Assembly: GCA_030835135.1 (NCBI GenBank)
Contig: JAUQWO010000013.1
Coordinates: 29,694 to 93,693, forward strand
Length of the DNA: 64,000 bases
Reading direction: 5' to 3'
DNA from: Bacteroidota bacterium
GTDB lineage: Bacteria > Bacteroidota > Ignavibacteria > UBA10030 > UBA6906
The number at the start of each line of letters is the position of its first letter. Position 1 is the first letter of the stretch. Positions 42,012 to 50,364 of the stretch are shown one piece after another. The notes under the pieces are model-generated. The model was not told where the DNA came from and did no database searches. It was given only the letters and a program-made list of their open reading frames with translations. The translations under genes and the position numbers were made by a program.

Positions 42012-44958
42012 CGGGGAAGCGAATGGCAATGCGGGTACCGTGGGGGACCGTCAGGCTGAAGGTCCCCCCGATCTGTTCGGTGAGTGAATGCACCAGCGTC
42101 ATCCCCATCGACGTCATGGTCCTGGGATCGGACCCGGGAGGCATGCCGCGTCCGGTATCTTCAACGATCAATTCCACTTCGGCAGACGAAAGCCGCCGGG
42201 CTTTCACATACAGCTTCCCCTCCGTGCCCGCCGGAAAGGCATGCTTCAACGCGTTGGAAATGAGCTCGTTCACGATGAGTCCGCACGGGATCGCCGTGTC
42301 GACGGGCAAATGCACCTCTTCCGTTTCCATCTCAACGGTCACGTTCGTGATGCTGTACGAACGCACGAGATCACCGGTCACCGTCCGGAGATAGTCTCCG
42401 AAGTCGATGCCCGCGAGCATCTCCGACCGGTACAACTTCTCATGGATCAACGCCATCGAACGCACCCGCGTCTGGCTGGCAAAGAATGCCGCACGGATCG
42501 TCGGATCGGGGATGCGTGCCGACTGCAGATTGAGCAGACTGGAGATGACCTGGAGGTTGTTCTTCACGCGGTGGTGGACCTCTTTCAGCAGCACTTCCTT
42601 TTCGCGGAGTGACGACTTCAACCGGTCCTCGGCCCGCTTCACTTCCGCCACATCCCATGCCATGTCGGCGAACTGCACCACGGTATCGATGTCCTGCTGG
42701 GTGTACGGCGTTGCCTTGTTCCCGATCCCGAGGATGGCCACAATGAGCGTGCCCCGGAAGATCGGGACCGCCAGTTCGCGCTCCACATGCGCATGGCCGG
42801 GGGGAAGCCCTTTGCGGTGCGGCAGCGCCATGTAGTCATTGTGGATCACCGGGCGCCGCTCCCTCACACAATCGATCCACACGCCGGCTTCATCCAGTGC
42901 ATAATGCGCCCCCTTCCCTTCCGCATGACAGAATTCCTTCAGCGTTCGCGTGCTCCATGCCTGCAATGTCAGCGTCTTCTGGTCCGGCTCCAGGAAGTGA
43001 TAGAACCCGATCGGACTGCCAGTCAGGGTCCCGACCTCATCCAGCGTCTCACGCAACAACTCCTCCGTCGTATGGTCACGCGCAAAGTCCGTCAGCCGCA
43101 ACCGTGCACTCCGGATCTCTTCCCCAAGCCGACGCTCGGTGATGTCCTCGAACATGCCAAGCAAACCCGTGACGTTGCCGTGAGGATCACGATACGGCAC
43201 CTTGATCACCCGGATCCAGCGCAGCCGGTCCGGAAGCTGATACTCTTCCTGGACATCGATGAGCCGGTTCTCCGTGATGACGATGCGGTCGCCGGCATGA
43301 TATTCCTCCGCAAGCTGCCGCGGGAACAGGTCCAGGTCCGTCTTCCCGATGATCGCATCCGGCGAGAGCCCCAGATCGCGGGCGAAGACAGCGTTGCATG
43401 ACCGGTACCGCGACTCACAGTCCTTGATGAAGATCCGGAGCGGCATGTGGTCGACGAGATTCCTGTTCAACGATTCGCTCTCACGCAACCGTTCGATCAC
43501 CGCCCGGCGGTCCGTGACATCCTCGAAGACCATGAGCGTATGACCGGGATGCACCTCTCCGCCATGAATGAGCGGGAACGCGCTCACGATCAGCCAGATC
43601 ACCGGCGAGCCCTCCGCGCGTTGCACGCCCAGCGTCAGATCCATCACCGGTCTGCCGGAACGGGGGACGACGATCGATGACAGTGCGTCGGAGGCGACCG
43701 CTGTGCCGTCGTCACGGACGACCGAATGGAACAACCCGCGCAGAGTGATCTGATCGCCCTGCGGGACGGACAGGCCAAGGATGCGGTTCGCGGAGGGGTT
43801 CGCATCGAGTACGTTCCCGGCGTCGTCGACATAGATCACCCCCTGGTACATGCCGTGGTACAGCTGCCGGTACAGATCACGGCTCTCATCAAGCAGGGCG
43901 CGCGATTCCTGCTCCCGCTGCCGGCTCGCCTTCACCTCCCTGTTCCACAGGAACAGAATGGCAAAGGCACTCGCGAGCGTGAAGAGCATGATAAAGAGCC
44001 CCATCGCCTCCGCGCGAACACGCAGCGGATTCCTGATCACGCTCTCCGACAGCATCGCAATGACCGACCAGGGCATGTCGGCAACATCCACCGCGTACAC
44101 ATACAGATCCTCACCATGATGATCGGTCGCCCTGAAAAACCCCCGCTCGCCGCGCGCGGCCCTGACCTCGGGCAAAGTGAGATTGTCAGCCGAGAACTCC
44201 TGCCACCGCCCCTGGTGCTCATCGTCGGCTGCGGCAAAGAAGACGACCACGGTGTTCCCCTCGGTGCGCACGAATGCAAACACCGGTGTCGTCCGTGAGG
44301 AATCCACCGCCTCGAGGAACGGGAACAGGAATGCGGTGGGATCGACCCGCAACAGCAGATACAAACCGGACACATCGTGGATCCCGGTCATGTCGAGCGG
44401 CACGATGATGTCGAGATGGGTGACCGGCACCCGCGCAGAGTCACTGTGGAAGTCGGTGAGGATCGGTTTGCCGTGTGCGCGCACGCTGCTGAGAAGTGCG
44501 GGCAATCGCAACCCCACCACCGGTCGGTCACCGGTGGCATGGATCAAGACCCGGGCACGGTCATCGAGCAGCTGAACACTGTAGTACCCGTACCCCCTCT
44601 TCATGACGTCCAATGAGTGGCGGATGTTCTCCTGCTGCTCCCGGTCCCCGGGATGACGCACGAAGTCGGCCGCCGCACGTGCCAGGTTCCGTTCCGACCC
44701 GATGACCGAAGCGTCCGTCAACCGCTCCCGCCGCCAGATCGCCAATCGTGTGGCCTGGAGCCGGCTGACCGCGGAAAGCCGGTCTTCCGTCTCCCGCAAC
44801 AAGGCACGCTGCTCTTGCTGATAGCTCAGGAGGGAGGCAACGATGATCCCCACCACGAGGATCACAAACGTCGCGATTGGTGTTATAGATGAGGAGCGTA
44901 CGGGAGATTCGGAAGGCGCGGATGAGGATGGCTCGGCGCCCGTGCGAATGTTCGTCAT
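42007..44958 (-). CDS. Membrane-bound PAS/GAF sensor histidine kinase (HisKA_2 type)
   Basis: The protein has 983 residues from the ATG at 44958. Its order is: a membrane helix near 30-50; an extracytoplasmic sensor domain of about 260 residues; a second helix (AMGLFIMLFTLASAFAILFLWN) near 320; three PAS-like segments; a GAF domain with GSPIGFYHFLEPDQK; then LLKEVHHRVKNNLQVISSLLNLQ, the HisKA_2 phosphoacceptor box with the His in VHHRVKNN. A final ATPase domain has NELISNALKHAFP and DTGRGMPPG. HisKA_2 kinases usually pair with response regulators encoded elsewhere. No regulator gene is next to it. The signal sensed is unknown. Confidence 0.9.
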   Translation of the reverse strand: MTNIRTGAEPSSSAPSESPVRSSSITPIATFVILVVGIIVASLLSYQQEQRALLRETEDRLSAVSRLQATRLAIWRRERLTDASVIGSERNLARAAADFVRHPGDREQQENIRHSLDVMKRGYGYYSVQLLDDRARVLIHATGDRPVVGLRLPALLSSVRAHGKPILTDFHSDSARVPVTHLDIIVPLDMTGIHDVSGLYLLLRVDPTAFLFPFLEAVDSSRTTPVFAFVRTEGNTVVVFFAAADDEHQGRWQEFSADNLTLPEVRAARGERGFFRATDHHGEDLYVYAVDVADMPWSVIAMLSESVIRNPLRVRAEAMGLFIMLFTLASAFAILFLWNREVKASRQREQESRALLDESRDLYRQLYHGMYQGVIYVDDAGNVLDANPSANRILGLSVPQGDQITLRGLFHSVVRDDGTAVASDALSSIVVPRSGRPVMDLTLGVQRAEGSPVIWLIVSAFPLIHGGEVHPGHTLMVFEDVTDRRAVIERLRESESLNRNLVDHMPLRIFIKDCESRYRSCNAVFARDLGLSPDAIIGKTDLDLFPRQLAEEYHAGDRIVITENRLIDVQEEYQLPDRLRWIRVIKVPYRDPHGNVTGLLGMFEDITERRLGEEIRSARLRLTDFARDHTTEELLRETLDEVGTLTGSPIGFYHFLEPDQKTLTLQAWSTRTLKEFCHAEGKGAHYALDEAGVWIDCVRERRPVIHNDYMALPHRKGLPPGHAHVERELAVPIFRGTLIVAILGIGNKATPYTQQDIDTVVQFADMAWDVAEVKRAEDRLKSSLREKEVLLKEVHHRVKNNLQVISSLLNLQSARIPDPTIRAAFFASQTRVRSMALIHEKLYRSEMLAGIDFGDYLRTVTGDLVRSYSITNVTVEMETEEVHLPVDTAIPCGLIVNELISNALKHAFPAGTEGKLYVKARRLSSAEVELIVEDTGRGMPPGSDPRTMTSMGMTLVHSLTEQIGGTFSLTVPHGTRIAIRFPG

Positions 44959-45031
44959 GAGGCCTTGTACCCGCTGAGAGCCGCAACAAGGGCGCAAGTC
45001 CCTTGCACAATGACAGTGCTTCACCCACCCC

Positions 45032-45075
45032 GGTGATCGACCAGGGGAACGGAGTGATGCGGCGCCTGGCTCACC
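45032..45075 (+). other. Possible structured element upstream of fba
   Basis: Nested arms GGTGA/TCACC and CCAGG/CCTGG with internal loops lie about 160 bp before the aldolase start, in a 274-bp divergent spacer. The stem is short, so it may be chance. No riboswitch class was recognised. Confidence 0.25.
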
Positions 45076-45232
45076 AGACCGCCGCCTGTGCCAACATAGG
45101 GAATCCTCAAGAGGAAGTCAAATTTGCAGGTTTCTGGAGGGGCATCCGGATCACAACGCAAGGGCTTGATTTGAGGGGAAAAAACATCCATCTTATGGAA
45201 TACCCAACCACAACTACAAGGCTGTCCGGAAC

Positions 45233-46225
45233 ATGACTCATTACAAAGAACTCGGGCTCGTCAACTCCAAAGAGCTCTTTCAGAAGGCCGTGAAGGGTGG
45301 ATATGCCATTCCGGCGTTCAATTTCAACAATCTCGAGCAGCTGCAGGCCATCATCGGCGCCTGCGTGGAGACCAAATCCCCGGTCCTCCTCCAGGTGTCC
45401 AGCGGCGCCCGCAAGTATGCTAACCAGACCCTGCTGAAGCACCTGGCCAAGGGCGCGGTGGACTATGCGAACGAACTGGGCTACGCGATCCCGATCGTCC
45501 TCCACCTGGACCACGGCGATACCCTCGAACTGTGCAAGTCCTGCGTCGAATCCGGGTTTTCGTCCGTCATGATCGACGGATCGCACCACCCGTACGAGAA
45601 GAACGTGGAAATCACCCGCCAGGTCGTGGAATACGCCCACAAGTACGATGTGTCGGTGGAAGGTGAGCTCGGTGTCCTCGCCGGTATCGAAGATGAGGTC
45701 TCGAGCGAAGTGACGCACTACACGCGTCCGGAAGAGGTCGAGGACTTCGTGAAGAAGACGGGCGTGGATTCTCTGGCCATCTCGATCGGCACCTCGCACG
45801 GCGCCACCAAATTCAAACCGGCTCAGTGCACCCGCAACGCGGACGGTGTCCTCGTACCGCCGCCCCTCCGGTTCGATATCCTCGAAGAGGTCGAGCGCCG
45901 CATCCCCGGCTTCCCGATCGTCCTCCACGGCGCATCGTCCGTGCCCCCGGACCTCGTGAAGTTGATCAATGGCAACGGCGGCAAACTGAATGATGCCGTC
46001 GGCATCCCCGAAGACCAGCTTCGCCGCGCCGCGGCTTCGGCCGTGTGCAAGGTGAATATCGACTCCGATGGCCGCCTCGCCATGACCGCCGCGATCCGGA
46101 AGGTCTTCACGGAGTCGCCGGCTGAGTTCGATCCGCGCAAGTACCTCGGACCGGCACGCGATGCGCTCAAAGCCCTGTACAAGCATAAGATCATCAACGT
46201 GCTGGGCAGCGCGAACCGCGCCTGA
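45233..46225 (+). CDS. fba: Class II fructose-bisphosphate aldolase
   Basis: The 330-residue zinc-dependent aldolase interconverts fructose 1,6-bisphosphate with dihydroxyacetone phosphate and glyceraldehyde 3-phosphate. Zinc-binding and catalytic motifs are HLDHGD (His/Asp), GSHHPYEKN, VEGELGVLAG, GTSHGATKF and VLHGASSVP. It stands alone with its own terminator, as expected for a constitutive glycolytic gene. No other sugar-bisphosphate specificity (for example tagatose) is indicated. The start at 45233 fits the family N-terminus. Confidence 0.95.
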   Translation: MTHYKELGLVNSKELFQKAVKGGYAIPAFNFNNLEQLQAIIGACVETKSPVLLQVSSGARKYANQTLLKHLAKGAVDYANELGYAIPIVLHLDHGDTLELCKSCVESGFSSVMIDGSHHPYEKNVEITRQVVEYAHKYDVSVEGELGVLAGIEDEVSSEVTHYTRPEEVEDFVKKTGVDSLAISIGTSHGATKFKPAQCTRNADGVLVPPPLRFDILEEVERRIPGFPIVLHGASSVPPDLVKLINGNGGKLNDAVGIPEDQLRRAAASAVCKVNIDSDGRLAMTAAIRKVFTESPAEFDPRKYLGPARDALKALYKHKIINVLGSANRA

Positions 46226-46250
46226 GCCAAGCACATGGTACACTCGATGC

Positions 46251-46279
46251 ACGAACCGCGGCCACCGGCCGCGGTTCGT
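46251..46279 (+). terminator. Terminator of fba
   Basis: ACGAACCGCGGCC and GGCCGCGGTTCGT are perfect 13-bp arms around ACC, followed by GTTTCTCTC. It lies 25 bp after the fba stop and before the convergent peptidase stop. Confidence 0.8.
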
Positions 46280-46287
46280 GTTTCTCT

Positions 46288-48501
46288 CTAGAGCCAGCGC
46301 TTCCAGAATTCCAGCATCGTCGTGTACAGATGGATCCGCGCCGGCCGGTCAGAGATCCCGTGCATCCGCATCGGATACACCATCAGCTCGAACTGCTTGT
46401 TGGCCTTCACCAGCTCATTGATGAACGCCCACGTGTTCTGAATGTGCACGTTGTCATCATAGCTCCCGTGCACCAGCAGCAGACGGCCATGCAGATCCTT
46501 CGCATACTGTAACAGCGAGTTCGCCTGGAACCCCGTCAGGTTCTCCTTCTCCGTCCGCATGTACTGTTCCGCAAACCTGCTGTCATAGAACCGGAAGTCC
46601 GTCACCCCCGCCACCGCGATCCCTGCCTTGAATTCTGTGGACCGCGTCATGCCCAGCATGGTGTTCGACCCGCCACCACTCCAACCCCAGATGCCGATGC
46701 GGCTGGAGTCCACCGCGGGCATCCGTTTGATCCACCGTACGGCGTCCATCATATCGTTCAACTCCACCGGACCGACGAGCTGCTGGAAGATCGTGGCCTC
46801 GAGCTTCTTGCTGATCCCCGTGGCCGCGCGGTTGTCCACGTGCATCACGATGTACCCCTGCTGCGCCAGGAGATTCTCCCAGAGTATCTCACGCTGCCAG
46901 CCGTTCACGACCGTCGGCGCCGACGGGCCCCCGTACACATTGATGATCACGGGATACTTCTTTCCCGGCACCAAGTCCCTCGGACGGAGGACCTGCGCTG
47001 GCAGTGCGAAGCCGTCGCGGGCCGGAATGGCAATGATCTCCGGCGCCACCAGCCGGGCCGACAGTGCGGAGATCTTTTTGCCGGCATGGATCACGCGGAT
47101 GAGTGCCCCGTTCCGCTCGTACACGGCAAGGGACGGGGTCTGGTCGATCGATGACGACCGGTCAATGAAGTATCGGCCGTCAGGACTGAACGTGACGCTG
47201 TGCGAACCATCGCCCGTCGTGAGCCGCTGCAGCCCCTTCCCATCAAGACCAATACGATAGAGATGCCGCTCGACCGCGGATTTCTCCAGGGCCGTGAAAT
47301 AGATGCATGCCCGCTCCTGATCCACGAAGACCATGCCACCCTGCACCCACGCTACTCCTCCCGCCTCACGCAGCGTCCATGCCCCCCGCGTGATCTGGCG
47401 GACCGCATCTCCGCTCATCGAATACAAGTACAGATGCTGGTACCCATCCCGTTCCGATGGCCAGATGAAGCCGGAACCGTCGGTCAGGAACGTGAGTCCG
47501 TCGAAGATCCCGACCCAGGACGAGTCCGTTTCCGCCATGAGCTGCTGGGCCGCACCCGTCCTGGCATCCGCCAGCAGCAACTCCCGCCTGGTCTGGAGGC
47601 GGTTCAGGGTCTGGATGCTGATCCGCTTGCTGTCAGGCAACCACCCCACACGAACGACATATTCATGCGGGAAGGGTGTGAGATCGATCCACCGTGTTGC
47701 TCCTCCATCGCGCGCGCCAACGATGCCAACGCGGACCGAGGGGTTCGGTTCGCCGACCTTCGGGTATGCCTGCCGGATCACCTTCGGTGTCCACGGCTTC
47801 ACGTCCACATAGTGCTGTACGCTCACGCGCGATTCGTCGAATTGAAAGTACGCGATGCTGCGGGAATCGGGGGACCACCAGTACCCCGCGTCGTGCCGGC
47901 CGAAGATCTCTTCCCAGTACACCCACGTAAGTGTGCCATTGAGTATCGTCGCAGAACCATCCGTCGTCAATCGCCGCTCGGTACCGGTCGCGAGAGTGAG
48001 CACGTAGAGATCATTGTCCCGGACGAAGCCGATCGCGGACCCGTCGGGCGAGAGGGTGACGCATTTCTCTTCCGCCGGGGTCTGTGTCACACGCGTGAAT
48101 GCGGCCCTCGGAATGTCCAGGAGGAAGATGTCCCCGCCGAACACATAGAGCGCAACACGGCCCTTCCCATCGAGCACTTCAGGAAATGGCAGCGCACCCG
48201 GCGTGCCATCGCCCAGAAGGCCCTGCAACGATGTGCGTGCGGCGGGAAGATCGACCAGGCGGATGCGGTCGCCGGTCGCAACGGTCATCGCGTACAACGT
48301 CCCGGGTGATGTCGCATCGCCACGTTCATGGATCACCAGGCGCCCATCATCGAGCCATCGACATTGTGGGGTGGTTGCCAGACGCCCCGACCCCGCCGAA
48401 TTCAGCCACTCCACGGTGAGCGAATCGGGGACCTGCGACCGGACCGGAGATCCAATGCCGGCTACCACCAGAGCAAGGAGCGCAACGCGACGGATGGACA
48501 T
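46288..48501 (-). CDS. Secreted S9 family peptidase (dipeptidyl peptidase IV-like)
   Basis: The 737-residue protein has a signal peptide and an N-terminal beta-propeller containing WVYWEEIFGRHDAGYWWSPD. The Glu pair matches the substrate N-terminus clamp of DPP-IV. The C-terminal alpha/beta-hydrolase domain has Ser608 in GWSGGGS, Asp682/683 in HGSYDDNVH and His714 in RMHGI. It should remove X-Pro or X-Ala dipeptides outside the cytoplasm. Its upstream region carries a 14-bp tandem repeat array directly before the start codon. Length and motifs agree with the family. Confidence 0.93.
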   Translation of the reverse strand: MSIRRVALLALVVAGIGSPVRSQVPDSLTVEWLNSAGSGRLATTPQCRWLDDGRLVIHERGDATSPGTLYAMTVATGDRIRLVDLPAARTSLQGLLGDGTPGALPFPEVLDGKGRVALYVFGGDIFLLDIPRAAFTRVTQTPAEEKCVTLSPDGSAIGFVRDNDLYVLTLATGTERRLTTDGSATILNGTLTWVYWEEIFGRHDAGYWWSPDSRSIAYFQFDESRVSVQHYVDVKPWTPKVIRQAYPKVGEPNPSVRVGIVGARDGGATRWIDLTPFPHEYVVRVGWLPDSKRISIQTLNRLQTRRELLLADARTGAAQQLMAETDSSWVGIFDGLTFLTDGSGFIWPSERDGYQHLYLYSMSGDAVRQITRGAWTLREAGGVAWVQGGMVFVDQERACIYFTALEKSAVERHLYRIGLDGKGLQRLTTGDGSHSVTFSPDGRYFIDRSSSIDQTPSLAVYERNGALIRVIHAGKKISALSARLVAPEIIAIPARDGFALPAQVLRPRDLVPGKKYPVIINVYGGPSAPTVVNGWQREILWENLLAQQGYIVMHVDNRAATGISKKLEATIFQQLVGPVELNDMMDAVRWIKRMPAVDSSRIGIWGWSGGGSNTMLGMTRSTEFKAGIAVAGVTDFRFYDSRFAEQYMRTEKENLTGFQANSLLQYAKDLHGRLLLVHGSYDDNVHIQNTWAFINELVKANKQFELMVYPMRMHGISDRPARIHLYTTMLEFWKRWL

Positions 48502-48516
48502 AGGGTGTACTCGGGC

Positions 48517-48656
48517 GAATGTTCAGGGATGTATGGTCAGAGACAAGTGTTCGGAGATGTGTGTTCAGAGATGTGTGTTCAGATACAAGTGTTCAGAGAT
48601 GTTTGTTCAGATACAAGTGTTCAGAGATGGGAGTTCAGAGATGAATGTTCGGATTT
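48517..48656. repeat. Ten-copy 14-bp tandem repeat
   Basis: Ten units of exactly 14 bp run from 48517 to 48656 with consensus (a/g)(a/t)(g/t)tgttcagagat. Clear units include GTGTGTTCAGAGAT, AAGTGTTCAGAGAT (twice) and GTTTGTTCAGATAC. Copies differ by one to five bases. Fourteen is not a multiple of three, so it is not a protein repeat. The array starts 16 bp upstream of the S9 peptidase start codon, in its leader or promoter. Confidence 0.9.
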
Positions 48657-48709
48657 GCTCTGCACCGTCTGTCGTAGGGTCGCGGTGCGGAACCTGTGGG
48701 TGGACATCA

Positions 48710-49147
48710 TCACTTGTGTCGCGAACGCACGGGGCGGGGTTTCGCGGTCATGATGCCGGCCCCGGTCAATTGCCGTATGGCCAGGAACGCCACGCCGCCG
48801 AGCTGGATGGATCCCATGATCGTGCGGAACGTCTTGGTCTCCGCTTCCCGTGACCACTGTGCGCGCAACGGCGCAAGGAGGTCCTGCTTCACCTCGAACC
48901 CGCGCCCCGGGCCGATCCATGCGGGTCCGCCGGACACGGCTTCAGGAAAGAGTGCGGAAGAGGAGTACACGAGAGATGCAGTAAGGTGAGGTGGAATGGA
49001 GAACACCGCCCCGCCCGAATCCAGCCCCGGCTCGAGCAGTTCGATACGCAGAGCACGTGACGTGTCGGGTGCCCTCTCCTGGGCGCGCACCTCCACCGCG
49101 GCGCACAACGCCATCACGAAGAATGCCATCTTCACGATCGAGGTCAT
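48710..49147 (-). CDS. Small secreted protein of unknown function
   Basis: The protein has 145 residues from the ATG at 49147 (two codons after a possible ATG at 49153). The N-terminus MTSIVKMAFFVMALCAAVEVRAQ is a signal peptide. The mature part has one further hydrophobic stretch (GSIQLGGVAFLAIRQLTGAGIM) that could be a membrane helix, and a short Arg/Lys tail. I do not recognise a family. It is bordered by repeat-rich DNA on both sides, so it may be a poorly conserved gene. Confidence 0.6.
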   Translation of the reverse strand: MTSIVKMAFFVMALCAAVEVRAQERAPDTSRALRIELLEPGLDSGGAVFSIPPHLTASLVYSSSALFPEAVSGGPAWIGPGRGFEVKQDLLAPLRAQWSREAETKTFRTIMGSIQLGGVAFLAIRQLTGAGIMTAKPRPVRSRHK

Positions 49148-49478
49148 GCCCAAATATACGCCTCCCCCCTCGCGGAGTCAAGGAGCGAGGCGTTGAAAGG
49201 GAGAAGGAAAAGGAGGTGGTGGTGGTCGTGGTCATGGTGGTGCTGATCGTGGTCATGGTGGTGCTGATCGTGGTCGTTGCGGAGAACGAGAAGAAGAAGG
49301 AGAAGGATGGGGAATGGAGAGGGAAGGGGAAAGGGGAAAAGGGAGGAGCGCACAATGAGGAGAGCCCGGTGGAGGCGGACGGGGAGCTGCCCCAGCGAGG
49401 TTTCTCCACTCCGTGGACGGCTGACTGCAATCGATCGGTGTGCTGCTGATCGAAGAATTTGGAGAAACCGAGTCGGGG

Positions 49479-49587
49479 CACTCCCCGGACGCCATTCCGA
49501 TGATCCTCACCTGAGGATCCACCACTCCCCGGACGCCATTCCGATGATCCTCACTTGAGGATCCCCCCTCCCCGGACGCCATTCCGA
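49479..49587. repeat. 44-bp tandem repeat, two and a half copies
   Basis: Units beginning CACTCCCCGGACGCCATTCC lie at 49479, 49523 and 49566 (the third is truncated). The first two are nearly identical and each contains GATCCTCAC(C/T)TGAGGATC, a short hairpin of about 8 bp. The recent-looking copies suggest unequal crossover or slippage. Confidence 0.85.
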
Positions 49588-49599
49588 CGGGCAGCAAAA

Positions 49600-49627
49600 G
49601 GGGCGGTCCCGCATGCAGAACCGCCCC
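49600..49627 (-). terminator. Intrinsic terminator of the rubrerythrin gene
   Basis: GGGGCGGT and ACCGCCCC are perfect arms around a 12-base loop; on the minus strand TTTTGC follows. It lies 29 bp after the rubrerythrin stop. Confidence 0.7.
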
Positions 49628-49655
49628 CACGAAACGCATTGCAGACGCGCGTCCC

Positions 49656-50153
49656 CTACCCTTTCACGAACTTCGACCCCAGCGCCCCGCACACCGGACA
49701 CTTCTCCGGCGCCTTCCCAAACTCGATGTACCCGCACGTCGGACACAGATAGAAGTCCGTCGTTCCCAGATCCTTCCCGGCCTTCGCCGCCTCGAGCGCC
49801 TGCGTGTAGAGCTTCGCGTGCACCGCTTCCGCATCAACCGCGTAGCCGAACATCCGCTTCGCCTTGTGCCCGTCCTTCTCGGCCTGCTGCACCATCGGCG
49901 GATACATATGCGTGAACTCGTACGTCTCCCCTTCGATCGCCGCCTTCAGATTGTCCGCCGTCGCACCCACACCGTCCATCGCCGCCAGATGCCCCGCGGC
50001 ATGGATCTTCTCCGCTTCGGCGGTCAACCGGAACAACTTTGCGATGTTCGGGAATCCGTCGGCGTCCGCTTTCTTCGCGAATGCCGTGTACTTCTGAAAT
50101 GCCTGGCTCTCTCCGGCAAATGCTTCCTTGAGGTTGTCGTGGGTCGTGGACAT
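49656..50153 (-). CDS. rbr: Rubrerythrin
   Basis: The protein has 165 residues from the ATG at 50153 (MSTTHDNLKEAFAGESQAFQKY). The four-helix diiron domain has Glu15 in AGESQ, the AEAEKIHAAGH motif, EGETYEF and DAEAVHAK. The C-terminal rubredoxin-like centre has Cys137, Cys140, Cys152 and Cys155 (CPTCG, CPVCG). It reduces hydrogen peroxide in the cytoplasm using rubredoxin-type electrons. The frame upstream to 50258 is not homologous. It is divergent from the M19 dipeptidase, with both promoters visible. Confidence 0.95.
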   Translation of the reverse strand: MSTTHDNLKEAFAGESQAFQKYTAFAKKADADGFPNIAKLFRLTAEAEKIHAAGHLAAMDGVGATADNLKAAIEGETYEFTHMYPPMVQQAEKDGHKAKRMFGYAVDAEAVHAKLYTQALEAAKAGKDLGTTDFYLCPTCGYIEFGKAPEKCPVCGALGSKFVKG

Positions 50154-50229
50154 GGTGGTGCCTTTCACAGTGAATGATGACGGTTGGAGTGAATTCTGGG
50201 AAGGAACGGGAATGGATAGGATATGCGAA

Positions 50230-50258
50230 AAGATAGGAGGCTTTTTCCATAGACGCAA
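50230..50258 (-). promoter_or_regulatory. Promoter of rubrerythrin
   Basis: On the minus strand TTGCGT-N17-TATCTT, ending about 75 bp before the ATG at 50153. It lies back to back with the M19 gene promoter. Confidence 0.5.
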
Positions 50259-50276
50259 GCAGCCGGGACGGCTTGC
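50255..50276. promoter_or_regulatory. Dyad between the two divergent promoters
   Basis: GCAAG-CAG-CCG pairs with CGG-CTTGC around GGA. It lies between the -35 boxes of rubrerythrin and the M19 gene, so a single regulator could bind here. Confidence 0.35.
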
Positions 50277-50301
50277 ACGAAGACCGCAGGATCACTATAC
50301 T
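50273..50301 (+). promoter_or_regulatory. Promoter of the M19 dipeptidase gene
   Basis: TTGCAC-N17-TATACT, ending 63 bp before the ATG at 50365. Confidence 0.65.
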
Positions 50302-50364
50302 AACAGGTCCCCCATCCTGTTCCCTCTCCACGGGGATTCCGCTGATCACGTACCCGGAGACCCT

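Larger units (their letters stand above)
49154..49655. other. Low-complexity, repeat-rich intergenic region
   Basis: Roughly 500 bp without a gene. It holds a GT/GGT-rich patch (49214-49275) with two exact copies of GTGGTCATGGTGGTGCTGATC in tandem, a purine-only style tract (about 49277-49350, GAGAAGAAGAAGGAGAAGG-like), the 44-bp tandem repeat, and the rubrerythrin terminator. No conserved frame is evident. Confidence 0.75.

Noticed and set aside
45032..45075. Riboswitch before the aldolase
   Set aside because: Pairing is short and matches no known class; kept only as a low-confidence structural feature.
48203..48853. A plus-strand open frame running through the 14-bp repeats
   Set aside because: It overlaps the start of the S9 peptidase on the other strand; the repeat unit is not a multiple of three and the predicted peptide is low-complexity.
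49479..49587. 44-bp repeats as a CRISPR array
   Set aside because: The units are contiguous with no unique spacers, and no cas gene is near.
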